Positions 51,553-60,051 of a stretch of DNA of 64,000 nucleotides are shown here, in pieces. The position numbers and the translations under genes are program-made. The notes under the pieces were generated by a model that worked only from the letters and a program-made list of their open reading frames with translations, did not search any database and was not told the DNA's origin. Position 1 is the stretch's first letter, and each line of letters starts with the position of its first letter. This stretch comes from Geothrix sp. 21YS21S-4 (GTDB taxonomy: Bacteria > Acidobacteriota > Holophagae > Holophagales > Holophagaceae): the NCBI RefSeq assembly GCF_030845995.1, contig NZ_CP132719.1:2108001-2172000 (forward strand). The letters are read 5' to 3'.

Positions 51553-53595
51553 ATGTCCCACGGATCCGATCCCCAGGAAATCAAGGGCCTGCCCGCCAAT
51601 GCGCGGCGGGAGCTGGCGCCCGGCGAGAGCTACGTCCCCCTGGTGCCCCAGGACGGGATGCCCGAAGTCACGCCCCGCGCCATCACGATGGGCCTCATCT
51701 TCTGCGCCATCTTCAGCATGGCGGCGGCCTACCTCGCCCTGAAGCTGGGCCAGGGGATCGAAGCCGCCATCCCCATCGCCATCCTCGCCGTGGGCCTCAG
51801 CCGGTTCTTCCCGCGGAAGAACACGATCCTGGAGAACGTGATCGTCCAGAGCATCGGCGCCAACAGCAGCCATGTGGTGAGCGGCGCCGCCTTCACCATC
51901 CCCGCCCTCTACATCCTGGCCCAGACGCCCGGCAGCGGCGTGCCCACGCCCACCCTGTGGCAGGTGGTCCTGGTGAGCTTCCTGGGCGGGTGCATCGGGA
52001 TCCTGTTCCTGGTCCCCCTGCGCCACCACTTCATGGTGGAGAACCACGGGATCTTCCCCTGGCCCGAAGCCACCGCCACCGCGGAGATCCTGGTGACCGG
52101 CGAGAAGGCCGGCAACCAGGCCAAGGAACTCGCCATCGCCGCCTTCATCGGCGCCGCCTACGACGGCATCACCTCGATCTTCCGCGGCATGGGCGAGTAC
52201 CTGCGCCTGGAGCACGTGTGGGTGGGCCGGGCGCTGCGCGAGAAGTTCATGTCCTTCAACTTCCTGAACAGCGCGGCCACGCTGGGCATCGGCTACATCA
52301 TCGGGCTGAAGTACTCCGCCGTGATCGCCGCCGGCTCCTTCTTCAGCATGTTCGTCCTCGTGCCCCTCTTCCACGCCATCGGCCAGTACGTGCCCATGGT
52401 GGTGGCGCCGGGCACGAAGCTCATCGCCGACATGACGCCGGAGCAGGTGTTCTTCGCCTACATCCGGATCGTCGGCGTGGGCGCCATCGCGGGCGCGGGC
52501 GTCATGGGCGTGCTGGCCTCCATGCCCAACATGATCCGCAGCATCATCAGCAACCTCAAGGCGCTGAAGAACCGCGACGCGGCGGCCGAATCCGCCACCG
52601 CGGCCCGCACCGACCGCAGCCTCGGCGGATCCATGGTCGCCGTGGGGCTCGTCACCTGCACCGTGGGGACCCTCGCCTTCCTCAGCTTCGGGCTGGGGAT
52701 CAAGCAGGCGTTGATGCCCGCGCTGGTGGCCACCCTGGTGGTGATGATCATCGCCTTCTTCTTCGCGCCCGTCGCGGCGCGGGCCATCGCCACCATCGGC
52801 ACCAACCCCATCAGCGGCATGACCATGCTGACCCTCGTCATCACCGGCGTCCTGATGCTCAAGCTGCACTTCACCGGCGGCTACGGGATGTTCCTCACCA
52901 TGATGGTGGGCGGCATCGTGTGCACGGCCCTGGCCGCCTCCGGCGCCTTCAGCACCGACCTCAAGATCGGCCACTGGATCGGCGCCACCCCGGCCCGCCA
53001 GATCGCCTGGAAGTTCGTGGGCACCTTCGTGGCGGCCCTGTTCACGGGCATCGCCATGTGGCTGATGGCCAAGCAGGTGAACCTCGACGGCACCATGGCC
53101 CTGGGCACCTCCATCCCCGCTCCCCAGGCCAGCGCCATGAAGGCCATCCTCGAAGGCATCTTCGGCACCGCGTCCATGCCCCTCCGCTGGTACGCCTTCG
53201 GCCTGGGCGTCATGCTGTCCATCGTCCTGCGGATGGTGGAACTGCCCGCCCTGGGCTTCGCCCTGGGGATGTACCTCCCCATCGAGCTGAACACGCCCCT
53301 CTTCCTCGGCGGCCTCCTGGCCCACTGGGTGAACCGGCCCAAGGCGGGCACCTCCGAAGCGGACGCCAAGGCCCGGGAGAACCGCGGCGTCCTGATCGCC
53401 AGCGGCCTCATGGCCGGCGGCGCCATCATGGGCGTGGTCGCCAGCTTCATCAAACTGAAGTGGACTGAAGGCTTCCCCCTGCTCAGCGCCCACCAGGCCG
53501 AAGGCGCCCTCGGCGAATGGATCGGCGTCCTGGCCCTCGTGGCCCTCTGCCTCTACGTGGTCGTCTACAGCCGGCAGGCGAAGGGCGAGGCGTAG
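51553..53595 (+). CDS. OPT-family oligopeptide transporter
   Basis: A 680-residue polytopic membrane protein with about 14-16 helices. OPT carriers import small peptides or metal chelates by proton symport. Typical stretches are ITMGLIFCAIFSMAAAYLALKLG near the N-terminus, NHGIFPWPEATATAEIL, and GFALGMYLPIELNTPLFLGGLL. AGGAG precedes the ATG. Immediately downstream of the M1 aminopeptidase; imported peptides would be trimmed by that enzyme. Confidence 0.93.
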   Translation: MSHGSDPQEIKGLPANARRELAPGESYVPLVPQDGMPEVTPRAITMGLIFCAIFSMAAAYLALKLGQGIEAAIPIAILAVGLSRFFPRKNTILENVIVQSIGANSSHVVSGAAFTIPALYILAQTPGSGVPTPTLWQVVLVSFLGGCIGILFLVPLRHHFMVENHGIFPWPEATATAEILVTGEKAGNQAKELAIAAFIGAAYDGITSIFRGMGEYLRLEHVWVGRALREKFMSFNFLNSAATLGIGYIIGLKYSAVIAAGSFFSMFVLVPLFHAIGQYVPMVVAPGTKLIADMTPEQVFFAYIRIVGVGAIAGAGVMGVLASMPNMIRSIISNLKALKNRDAAAESATAARTDRSLGGSMVAVGLVTCTVGTLAFLSFGLGIKQALMPALVATLVVMIIAFFFAPVAARAIATIGTNPISGMTMLTLVITGVLMLKLHFTGGYGMFLTMMVGGIVCTALAASGAFSTDLKIGHWIGATPARQIAWKFVGTFVAALFTGIAMWLMAKQVNLDGTMALGTSIPAPQASAMKAILEGIFGTASMPLRWYAFGLGVMLSIVLRMVELPALGFALGMYLPIELNTPLFLGGLLAHWVNRPKAGTSEADAKARENRGVLIASGLMAGGAIMGVVASFIKLKWTEGFPLLSAHQAEGALGEWIGVLALVALCLYVVVYSRQAKGEA

Positions 53596-53612
53596 GAAAG
53601 CGAAGGACTATC

Positions 53613-53681
53613 AACCGCAGATAACGCAGATAGGCGCAGATGAAAAGCCGCAATCGGGCTTGATCTGCGTCATCTGCGGTT
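53613..53681. repeat. Intergenic phased inverted repeat (R2)
   Basis: Left arm AACCGCAGATAACGCAGAT and right-arm complement AACCGCAGATGACGCAGAT differ at one of 19 positions. The word CGCAGAT recurs three times on the left with a 9-10 bp period, followed by GAAAA. It lies between two convergent genes (OPT and IMPase) and may also act as a terminator. Confidence 0.85.
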
Positions 53682-53689
53682 CCTAGAAA

Positions 53690-54466
53690 TCACTTGACCA
53701 GTTCGGCCACCAATTCCGACTGCACGCCCCGCGGGCCCACGGCCAGATTCCCGCTGTCGAACCACCCCTGCCCGCCCTCCCAGTCAGTCAGCGCGCCGCC
53801 GGCCTCCCGCACCAACAGGACGCCGGCGGCGAGGTCCCAGGGTTTGAGGCCCAGCTCGAAGTAGCCGTCGTAGATCCCGCAGGCGACGTGGGCCAAATCC
53901 AGGGCGGCGCTGCCGGCGCGGCGGATGCCCTTGGCGCGGGGGAACACGCGGTTCAGGGCGGCGTTGAACCTCGGCCAACGGTCCCCCAATTGATAGGCGA
54001 AGCCGGTGGCGAGGAAGGCGCCGTCCAGGCCCGCCTGTTGGGAAACGCGCATGGGGCGGCCGTTCCAGGTGGCGCCCCCACCGCGCACCGCCGTGAAGCA
54101 ATCCTCTCGCAGGGGATCGAGGACGCAGCCGACGACGGCACCTTCGGCATCCCACAGGGCCACGGAGACGCACCAGTGGGGGAAGCCCTGGACGAAGTTC
54201 AGCGTCCCGTCCAGGGGATCGACGATCCAGCGGATCTCCTCGTTCCCGGAGCCGCCGCCCTCTTCGCCGAGGAAGCCGTACTGGGGAAAGCGGAAGCCCA
54301 GCTCGGCGCGGATGGCCGCTTCGGAGGCCCGGTCCGCCTCGCTCACGACGTCGTTCTTGGTCTTTTCCTCGATAGTGGCGGGATCCAGCTTCCGGAAATA
54401 GGAGAGCAGCACCTTCCCGCCGGCCTGGGCCGCGGCCTCGCAGGCCTCGCGTTGAGCATCGAACAT
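53690..54466 (-). CDS. Inositol monophosphatase family protein
   Basis: A 258-residue magnesium-dependent phosphatase. Metal-site motifs are FLGEEGG, VDPLDGTLNF (two aspartates) and the C-terminal KPWDLAAGVLLVREAGG. Members act on inositol phosphate, histidinol phosphate or PAP; specificity is not predictable. The ATG was chosen over a GTG two codons earlier, because AGGA gives better spacing. Downstream of and co-oriented with the DUF71 gene (38 nt). Confidence 0.92.
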   Translation of the reverse strand: MFDAQREACEAAAQAGGKVLLSYFRKLDPATIEEKTKNDVVSEADRASEAAIRAELGFRFPQYGFLGEEGGGSGNEEIRWIVDPLDGTLNFVQGFPHWCVSVALWDAEGAVVGCVLDPLREDCFTAVRGGGATWNGRPMRVSQQAGLDGAFLATGFAYQLGDRWPRFNAALNRVFPRAKGIRRAGSAALDLAHVACGIYDGYFELGLKPWDLAAGVLLVREAGGALTDWEGGQGWFDSGNLAVGPRGVQSELVAELVK

Positions 54467-54504
54467 GGTCACCGTCCTGGGGCGATTCTCCCATGGGCGG
54501 AGCG

Positions 54505-55173
54505 TCAGGCCGGCAGCAGGTCCGTGAAGACGAAGCCGTCCCGCAGCACCGTCTCGCCCTTCCGGAGCGCCACGGGCCCCCGGAACATGGGGCCGTCCCA
54601 GGCGAAGGTGTGGAACTCGCCCCGCTCGCCGCAGGGATCCACCTCCGGCGGCAGGTCGGCCAGCAATTGGGCGTCGAATTCCCGGCCCGCGAACGCCGGA
54701 TCCAGGGCGCGGGGATCGACGCAGGCGAGGGTGGCTTTCAGTCCACCACCGACCATCTCCCGGGCGAGCGCCGCCGTGTCCCGTCCCCAGAGGGGGAAGA
54801 TGGGCCGGAGTCCGGTGCCCTCCAGTTTCTGCATCCGATAGGCCCGAACGTCCTCCAGGAAGAGATCCCCAAAGGCCATCACCTCGAAGCCCTCGTTTCC
54901 CGCCCGCCGGCAGACTTCAGCCATCAGCGCTTCATAGACTTCGTTGGAGCAGGGCCAGGGGAGCGGCACCTTCCACAGCGGCAATCCAGCCGCCTCCGCC
55001 TGGGCTTCCAGAAGGGCCTCGCGCACCCCGTGCATGGCCACCCGCTCGAAGGCGGCGTTGGTGGTGGTGAGCAGGGCCGCCACATCCACCTCGCCCCTTT
55101 CGCGAAGCACATGGAGGGCCCAAGCGGCGTCCTTGCCGCTGGACCAGCTCAGGAGGGCCTTGGGTCGGGTCAT
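54505..55173 (-). CDS. DUF71/Dph6-like adenine nucleotide alpha-hydrolase
   Basis: A 222-residue ATP-pyrophosphatase-fold protein. The PP-loop SWSSGKDAAWAL lies at the N-terminus; LTTTNAAFERVAMHGVR and FGDLFLEDVRAYR are characteristic of the diphthine-ammonia ligase-like (DUF71) family, and CGERGEFHTFAWDGPMF is the conserved C-terminal motif. Bacteria lack diphthamide, so the substrate is unknown. TATCCT 6 nt upstream of the ATG decides this start. Confidence 0.9.
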   Translation of the reverse strand: MTRPKALLSWSSGKDAAWALHVLRERGEVDVAALLTTTNAAFERVAMHGVREALLEAQAEAAGLPLWKVPLPWPCSNEVYEALMAEVCRRAGNEGFEVMAFGDLFLEDVRAYRMQKLEGTGLRPIFPLWGRDTAALAREMVGGGLKATLACVDPRALDPAFAGREFDAQLLADLPPEVDPCGERGEFHTFAWDGPMFRGPVALRKGETVLRDGFVFTDLLPA

Positions 55174-55179
55174 CTCCTC

Positions 55180-55185
55180 AGGATA
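55180..55185 (-). promoter_or_regulatory. Candidate leaderless -10 box for the DUF71 gene
   Basis: TATCCT (minus strand) is followed by exactly 6 nt (GAGGAG) and ATG. The GAGGAG abuts the ATG, too close to serve as a normal Shine-Dalgarno. Confidence 0.5.
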
Positions 55186-55246
55186 GGGGCCCTGAATCCG
55201 AGTCGAAAATCCTGACGAATTTGGTAAACTTTGTAGGGAGCCTGCC

Positions 55247-55792
55247 ATGCCCAAGGTCATCAACATCGAACCCACGCCCAATCCCGACGCCCTGAAGTTC
55301 CTGGTGCATCCGGCCATCCTGCGGGCGGGCTCGCGGTCCTTCAAGGACTTCGGCGCTGCCGTGGGCGACCCCCTCGGCTCCAGCCTGTTCGGCCTGGGTA
55401 AGGTCACGTCCGTCTTCTACATGGATCGGTTCGTGACGGTGAACAAGGAGCCCTCCGCCGAGTGGAGCGACCTCATCGACCCCATCTGCGAGGCCATCGA
55501 GGACCTGAGGTTGCCGGAGAGCGACACCGGCGATCTGGCCGCCAAGACGACCGGCGGGGACGCCGACGCGACCCTGGAGCGGATCAACCACCTACTCGAT
55601 ACCCGGATCCGCCCCGGCCTGGCCGGCGACGGCGGCGGCCTGGAGGTGATCTCCTTCGACGGCCAGACCCTCCAGATCAGCTACCACGGGGCCTGCGGCT
55701 CCTGCCCCTCCTCCACCAGCGGGACGCTCCGGTACATCGAGGGCCTCCTCCAGGAGGAGATCAGTCCCAGCCTCCGCGTCGTGAGCTGGTAG
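55247..55792 (+). CDS. NifU-like Fe-S scaffold/carrier protein (Nfu N + NifU C)
   Basis: A 181-residue protein with an Nfu N-terminal domain (IEPTPNPDALKFLVHPAIL) and a NifU C-terminal domain containing the cluster motif CGSCPSS. Proteins of this type carry 4Fe-4S clusters to target apoproteins, which may include lipA in this window. TAGGGAG lies 8 nt before the ATG. TAAACT 16 nt upstream is a possible -10. Confidence 0.93.
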   Translation: MPKVINIEPTPNPDALKFLVHPAILRAGSRSFKDFGAAVGDPLGSSLFGLGKVTSVFYMDRFVTVNKEPSAEWSDLIDPICEAIEDLRLPESDTGDLAAKTTGGDADATLERINHLLDTRIRPGLAGDGGGLEVISFDGQTLQISYHGACGSCPSSTSGTLRYIEGLLQEEISPSLRVVSW

Positions 55793-55862
55793 CCGAAAGC
55801 GTCCCGAACCCTTGCGCCGCGGGAAAAGCTCACCACTCTAGAAGGGACCCTCGGAGTCCAGC

Positions 55863-56864
55863 GTGAGTTCAGGCAAGGCGGCCAAACGGCCGGGGAGCGA
55901 GATTGGTTCTCTCGCGGCCCTGGCGGACCTGTTGGAGGAGAGCCATGCCGATCCCTGCCGGCTGTTCGAGCAGGGGCTGGCCCTCCTCGTGGCCCGCCTC
56001 GGCGTGGATCGGGCGCTCCTGACGCGGGTGACGGGCCTGGGCTACGAGGTCTTCTGGTGGGCTGTGGCGCCCGGGATCTCCATGGAGTGCGTGTTCAGCG
56101 CGCCGGAAAAGGGACTCTGTCCCACGGTCCTGGCCCACCCCGACCTGCCCCTCGTCGTCTCCGACACCGCCACCGATCCCCAGTGGCGCCATCGGCCGGA
56201 GCTGTCGGATCTGGGCATCCGCGCCTACGCGGGCCTCGCCCTGATGAGCGGCACCACGGCGATCGGGACCCTCTGCCTCCAGCACCGGACGCCGCGGACC
56301 TTCGATGCGGACGACGTGGCCCTCCTCCGCACGCTGGGCCAGCTCATGGGCCGCACCCTGGATGCGGAGAACCGGAAGCAGGAGCTGCGCGGTGCCCTCG
56401 ACGCCCTCGACCTCAGCAGCGCCATCGTGGAGGACAGCGCCCTCCAGGGGCCCCGGACGGGCCTTCCCAACCGGCGCTACCTCGACGTGTGGCTGCGCGC
56501 GTCGCTGTTCATGGCCCGCCGGCGGGACGAGCCCATCGCGGTGGCGCTGTGGTCGCAGCCCATGGCCGCGGGGACCCGCACCCTACTCACGGGGGCGGCG
56601 GCCCATCTGCGGGGAGAGGATCTCCTCATCGAGCTGTCCACGGACCAGTACCTCCTGGTCATGCCCCACACGGACAGGGAGGGCGCGGAAGTCCTGCTGG
56701 CGCGGCTCCGCAAGTCCCTGGGCCTCCACCCCACCGGCGCCGCGGTGTGGCTCCCCGAGGGCGATGACATGACCTTCAGATCCGCATTGACGCGCGTCGG
56801 CCGGGCCTTCACCGAGGCCGTGCGCCAGGGCGTTTCCGTGGTCTGGGCGCCGGCGGGGAATTGA
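55863..56864 (+). CDS. GAF domain protein with degenerate GGDEF domain
   Basis: A 333-residue cytoplasmic signalling protein. A GAF sensor domain (about 30-170; GLCPTVLAHPDLPLVVSDTATDP, partly quoted: LVVSDTATDP; GTLCLQHRTPRTFDADDVALL) precedes a GGDEF-like fold (TGLPNRRYLDVWLR start; YLLVMPHTDREGAEVLLARLR). The active-site GG(D/E)EF is replaced by STDQY, so diguanylate cyclase activity is not expected. It may bind GTP or a ligand. GTG start with GGAG upstream. Confidence 0.8.
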   Translation: MSSGKAAKRPGSEIGSLAALADLLEESHADPCRLFEQGLALLVARLGVDRALLTRVTGLGYEVFWWAVAPGISMECVFSAPEKGLCPTVLAHPDLPLVVSDTATDPQWRHRPELSDLGIRAYAGLALMSGTTAIGTLCLQHRTPRTFDADDVALLRTLGQLMGRTLDAENRKQELRGALDALDLSSAIVEDSALQGPRTGLPNRRYLDVWLRASLFMARRRDEPIAVALWSQPMAAGTRTLLTGAAAHLRGEDLLIELSTDQYLLVMPHTDREGAEVLLARLRKSLGLHPTGAAVWLPEGDDMTFRSALTRVGRAFTEAVRQGVSVVWAPAGN

Positions 56865-56955
56865 CCTGAAGCCGCACCGCTGGCTCCTCCGGCGGGTCCG
56901 TGGGAAGATGGGAGGCTCTGGCACCGCCGGGAAAAACCCGGTCCCATGGAGGTGG

Positions 56956-59019
56956 ATGTTGGATACTCCGGCCCTGGTGAAGGCGGCCTCGAACGCCCCG
57001 GACGATCATGCAAGCCCCAGCCACGAGGATCTCTGTCGCTGGTACGAGCTGATGCACCTGGGGCGCCTGCTGGACGACAAGGCGCCGAACTACCTGAAAC
57101 AGGCCATCGGGTGGTCCTATCACGCCCCCTGCGCGGGCCACGACGGGATCCAGCTGGCCCTGGGCCTCGCGTTCCGCCCCGGGAAGGACTTCCTGTTTCC
57201 CTACTACCGCGACCTGATGACGTGCCTGGCCGCGGGGCTGACGGCGGAGGAGATCATCCTCAACGGGATCTCCAAGGCCACGGATGTGGCGGGCGGCGGC
57301 CGCCACATGAGCAACCACTTCGCCAAGCCGTCCATCGGGATCCAGAACGTCTCCAGCCTCACGGGCAACCACACCCAGCACGCCGTGGGCCTGGCCCGCG
57401 CCGTCCAGCGCTACGAACGCGACGCCGTCGTGTTCTGCAGCCAGGGCGAGTCCTCCTTGTCCGAGGGCTACTGCTCCGAGAGCGTCAACGGCGCCGACCG
57501 CGAGAAGCTGCCCGTGGTCTTCGTGGTGCAGGACAACGGCTACGGGATCTCCGTGCCCAAGCGGGACCAGAGCGCCAACGAGCACCTGTGCGACAACTTC
57601 AGCGGCTACCCCAACCTGAAGATCATCAAGTGCGACGGGTTGGACGTCCCGGATTCCATGCGCGCCCTGGATGAGGCCGTCGCCTACGCCCGCTCCGGCC
57701 GCGGCCCCGCCATGGTCTACGCCCTGTGCGTCCGCATCGGCAGCCATTCCAACTCCGATCGCCACGAGCTGTACCGCGACGAGGCCGAGCTGAAGGCCGC
57801 CAAGGCCCAGGATCCGGTTCCCCGCTTCCGCGCCTACTGCCTGGAACACGGGCTGACCGAGGACGAGCTGAAGGCCATCGAGACGGAGAATCAGGCCCGC
57901 TACCTGGCCGCGCACGACAAGGCCATGGCCGCGCCCAATCCCGATCCCGCCACGATCCACGACTTCGTCCTCCCCGAAGGCTGGGTGTCCGAGGCCTATC
58001 CCGACGGGCTGCATCAGGCGGAAGGATCCCCCATCAGCCTGATCACCGCCCTGAACCAGACCCTCAAGGAGGAGTTCCGCCAGAACCCCGACACCTTCAT
58101 CTGGGGCCAGGACATGGCCAACCGGGACAAGGGCGGGATCTTCAACGTGTCGAAGGGGATGCAGCAGGAGTTCGGCGAAAAGCGGGTGTTCAACGCCCCC
58201 ATCGCCGAGGACTTCATCGTCGGCACCGCCAACGGCTTCTCGCGCCTCGACGACAGGATCCGCGTGGTGGTGGAGGGTGCCGAATTCGCCGACTACGTGT
58301 GGCCTGCCGCGGAACAGATCGTGGAGTGCAGCCACGACTACTGGCGCACCAACGGCCAGTTCTCGCCCAACATCACCCTGCGCCTGGCCTCCGGCGGCTA
58401 CATCGGCGGCGGGCTGTACCACTCGCAGAACGTCGAGGGCTGGCTCACCACCCTGCCGGGAATCCGCGTGGTGGTGCCCGCCTTCGCCGATGATGCGGCG
58501 GGCCTGCTCCGCACCGCCCTCCGCAGCCGGGGAATGACCCTCTACCTGGAGCCGAAGTTCCTCTACAACGCGAAGATGGCCCACGCCGTGGTGCCGCCGG
58601 ATTTCGCGGTGCCCTTCGGCAAGGCCCGGGTCCGCCGCGAAGGCACGGATCTTACCATCCTGGCCTACGGCACGCCCGTCCACTTCGCGCTGGAAGCCGC
58701 GGCGAAGCTGGAGAAGGACGGCCACTCCGCAGAGGTGATCGACCTCCGCAGCCTCAGCCCCCTGGATACCGACGCCATCGTCGCGTCCGTGAAGAAGACC
58801 CACCGCGTGCTGATCGCGCACGAGGACAAGGTCTTCGGCGGCTTCGGCGGAGAGCTGGCGGCCATCTGCGCCTCCGAGTGCTTCCCCTGGCTGGACGCCC
58901 CCGTCGAGCGCGTGGGCTCCGAGTTCACCCCCGTGGGCTTCAACCGCATCCTCGAACGCGCCACCCTCCCCAACGCCGACAAGGTCCTGGCCGCGGCGCG
59001 GAAGGTCCTGGCGTTTTGA
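56956..59019 (+). CDS. Fused alpha-beta 2-oxoacid dehydrogenase E1 component
   Basis: A 687-residue thiamine-diphosphate enzyme with both E1 chains in one polypeptide. The alpha half (1-350) includes a ThDP-like region with GGGRHMSNHF, QGESSLSEG and VVQDNGYGISVP; the beta half (365-687) has QDMANRDKGGIFNVSKGM, NAPIAEDFIVGTANG, and a transketolase C-terminal domain. It is closest in type to branched-chain 2-oxoacid or pyruvate dehydrogenase E1. E2 and E3 genes are not adjacent. GGAGG lies 3 nt before the ATG. Confidence 0.93.
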   Translation: MLDTPALVKAASNAPDDHASPSHEDLCRWYELMHLGRLLDDKAPNYLKQAIGWSYHAPCAGHDGIQLALGLAFRPGKDFLFPYYRDLMTCLAAGLTAEEIILNGISKATDVAGGGRHMSNHFAKPSIGIQNVSSLTGNHTQHAVGLARAVQRYERDAVVFCSQGESSLSEGYCSESVNGADREKLPVVFVVQDNGYGISVPKRDQSANEHLCDNFSGYPNLKIIKCDGLDVPDSMRALDEAVAYARSGRGPAMVYALCVRIGSHSNSDRHELYRDEAELKAAKAQDPVPRFRAYCLEHGLTEDELKAIETENQARYLAAHDKAMAAPNPDPATIHDFVLPEGWVSEAYPDGLHQAEGSPISLITALNQTLKEEFRQNPDTFIWGQDMANRDKGGIFNVSKGMQQEFGEKRVFNAPIAEDFIVGTANGFSRLDDRIRVVVEGAEFADYVWPAAEQIVECSHDYWRTNGQFSPNITLRLASGGYIGGGLYHSQNVEGWLTTLPGIRVVVPAFADDAAGLLRTALRSRGMTLYLEPKFLYNAKMAHAVVPPDFAVPFGKARVRREGTDLTILAYGTPVHFALEAAAKLEKDGHSAEVIDLRSLSPLDTDAIVASVKKTHRVLIAHEDKVFGGFGGELAAICASECFPWLDAPVERVGSEFTPVGFNRILERATLPNADKVLAAARKVLAF

Positions 59020-59023
59020 AGAG

Positions 59024-59113
59024 GACCCGCGAAAGGCGCGAATCGCCCTTCGGGCGCGCGAAAGAAAAGATATCTGCTCTTTTTTTCGCGTCGGTTCGCG
59101 CCTTTCACGGGTC
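59024..59113. repeat. Intergenic phased inverted repeat (R3)
   Basis: Left arm GACCCGCGAAAGGCGCGAA and right-arm complement GACCCGTGAAAGGCGCGAA differ at one of 19 positions. GCGAAA-type words recur, followed by an A-rich centre (GAAAGAAAAGA). It separates the E1 gene from the MBL gene. Confidence 0.85.
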
Positions 59114-59138
59114 CGGTTTTTTTCGATAGGAGGCGCCC

Positions 59139-59996
59139 ATGCAATTCGGCCCGTGGGACGTGCAGATCGTGAGCGGCGGGACATTCCGCCTGGACGGCGG
59201 GGCCATGTTCGGGACGGTGCCGAAGGTGGTCTGGAACAAGCTCTATCCGGCGGACGAGGACAATCAGATCCCCATGGCCACCAACTGCCTGCTGATCCGC
59301 GGTGAAGTGGACGGGAAGCGGCACGTGATCCTCGTGGACAACGGGAACGGCGACAAGGAGAGCGACGACTTCATGGCCCGCTTCAAGTTCGAAGGGCGCG
59401 GCGTGCTGGACGCGAACCTCGCCCGCCACGGCGTGAAGCCCCAGGACGTCACCCTCTGCATCCTCACCCACCTGCACTTCGATCACGCCGGCGGCAGCAC
59501 GCGGCTGGACTCCGAAGGGAAGGTGGTTCCCAGCTTTCCCAATGCGCGCTACGTCGTGCAGGCAAAGGACCTCGCCGACGCGAAGCATCCCCACCTGCGG
59601 GTGAAGGCCAGCTACCTTCCCCAGAACTGGGAGCCTCTGGAAGCCGCGGGCGTCCTGGACACCGTGGACGGCGAGACGGAACTCCTCCCGGGGATTTCCG
59701 TGCGGCCCGCGCCGGGACACATCGAGGGCCTCCAGAACGTCGTCGTCGAAGGCGGGGGAAGGCGCCTCGTCTACCTCGCCGACCTGATCCCCACCGCCCG
59801 CCACATCCAGCCGGCCTGGGTGATGGGCTACGACCTGGACGTGGTGACCTGCGTGGACGAACGGCAGAAGGTGCTCGACGAGGTGGCCGGCACCGGCACC
59901 GTCTGCGTGTTCGAGCACGATCCGGAAATCCCCGCCGGGACAGTGGCCCGCGACGCCAAAGGGAAGTATCGTGTGGAGGCGCTCGGCGCCTTCTGA
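59139..59996 (+). CDS. MBL-fold metallo-hydrolase
   Basis: A 285-residue cytoplasmic hydrolase of the metallo-beta-lactamase superfamily. The dinuclear metal motif THLHFDHAGG (His111, His113, Asp115, His116) is intact. A second His lies in PGHIEG and an Asp in YLADLIP. Substrate unknown (lactonase- or hydroxyacyl-thioester-like). AGGAGG lies 7 nt before the ATG. Confidence 0.9.
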   Translation: MQFGPWDVQIVSGGTFRLDGGAMFGTVPKVVWNKLYPADEDNQIPMATNCLLIRGEVDGKRHVILVDNGNGDKESDDFMARFKFEGRGVLDANLARHGVKPQDVTLCILTHLHFDHAGGSTRLDSEGKVVPSFPNARYVVQAKDLADAKHPHLRVKASYLPQNWEPLEAAGVLDTVDGETELLPGISVRPAPGHIEGLQNVVVEGGGRRLVYLADLIPTARHIQPAWVMGYDLDVVTCVDERQKVLDEVAGTGTVCVFEHDPEIPAGTVARDAKGKYRVEALGAF

Positions 59997-60051
59997 TCAC
60001 ATGGAATAAATCGACACCAAGAAGGATCCCAGGAGCGCTGCAGGAGAGTGC

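Noticed and set aside
49222-53493. Very long antisense open frame opposite the M1 and OPT genes
   Set aside because: Composition is that of a high-GC shadow frame (His/Gly/Glu/Val-rich); the plus-strand genes have clear families and motifs.
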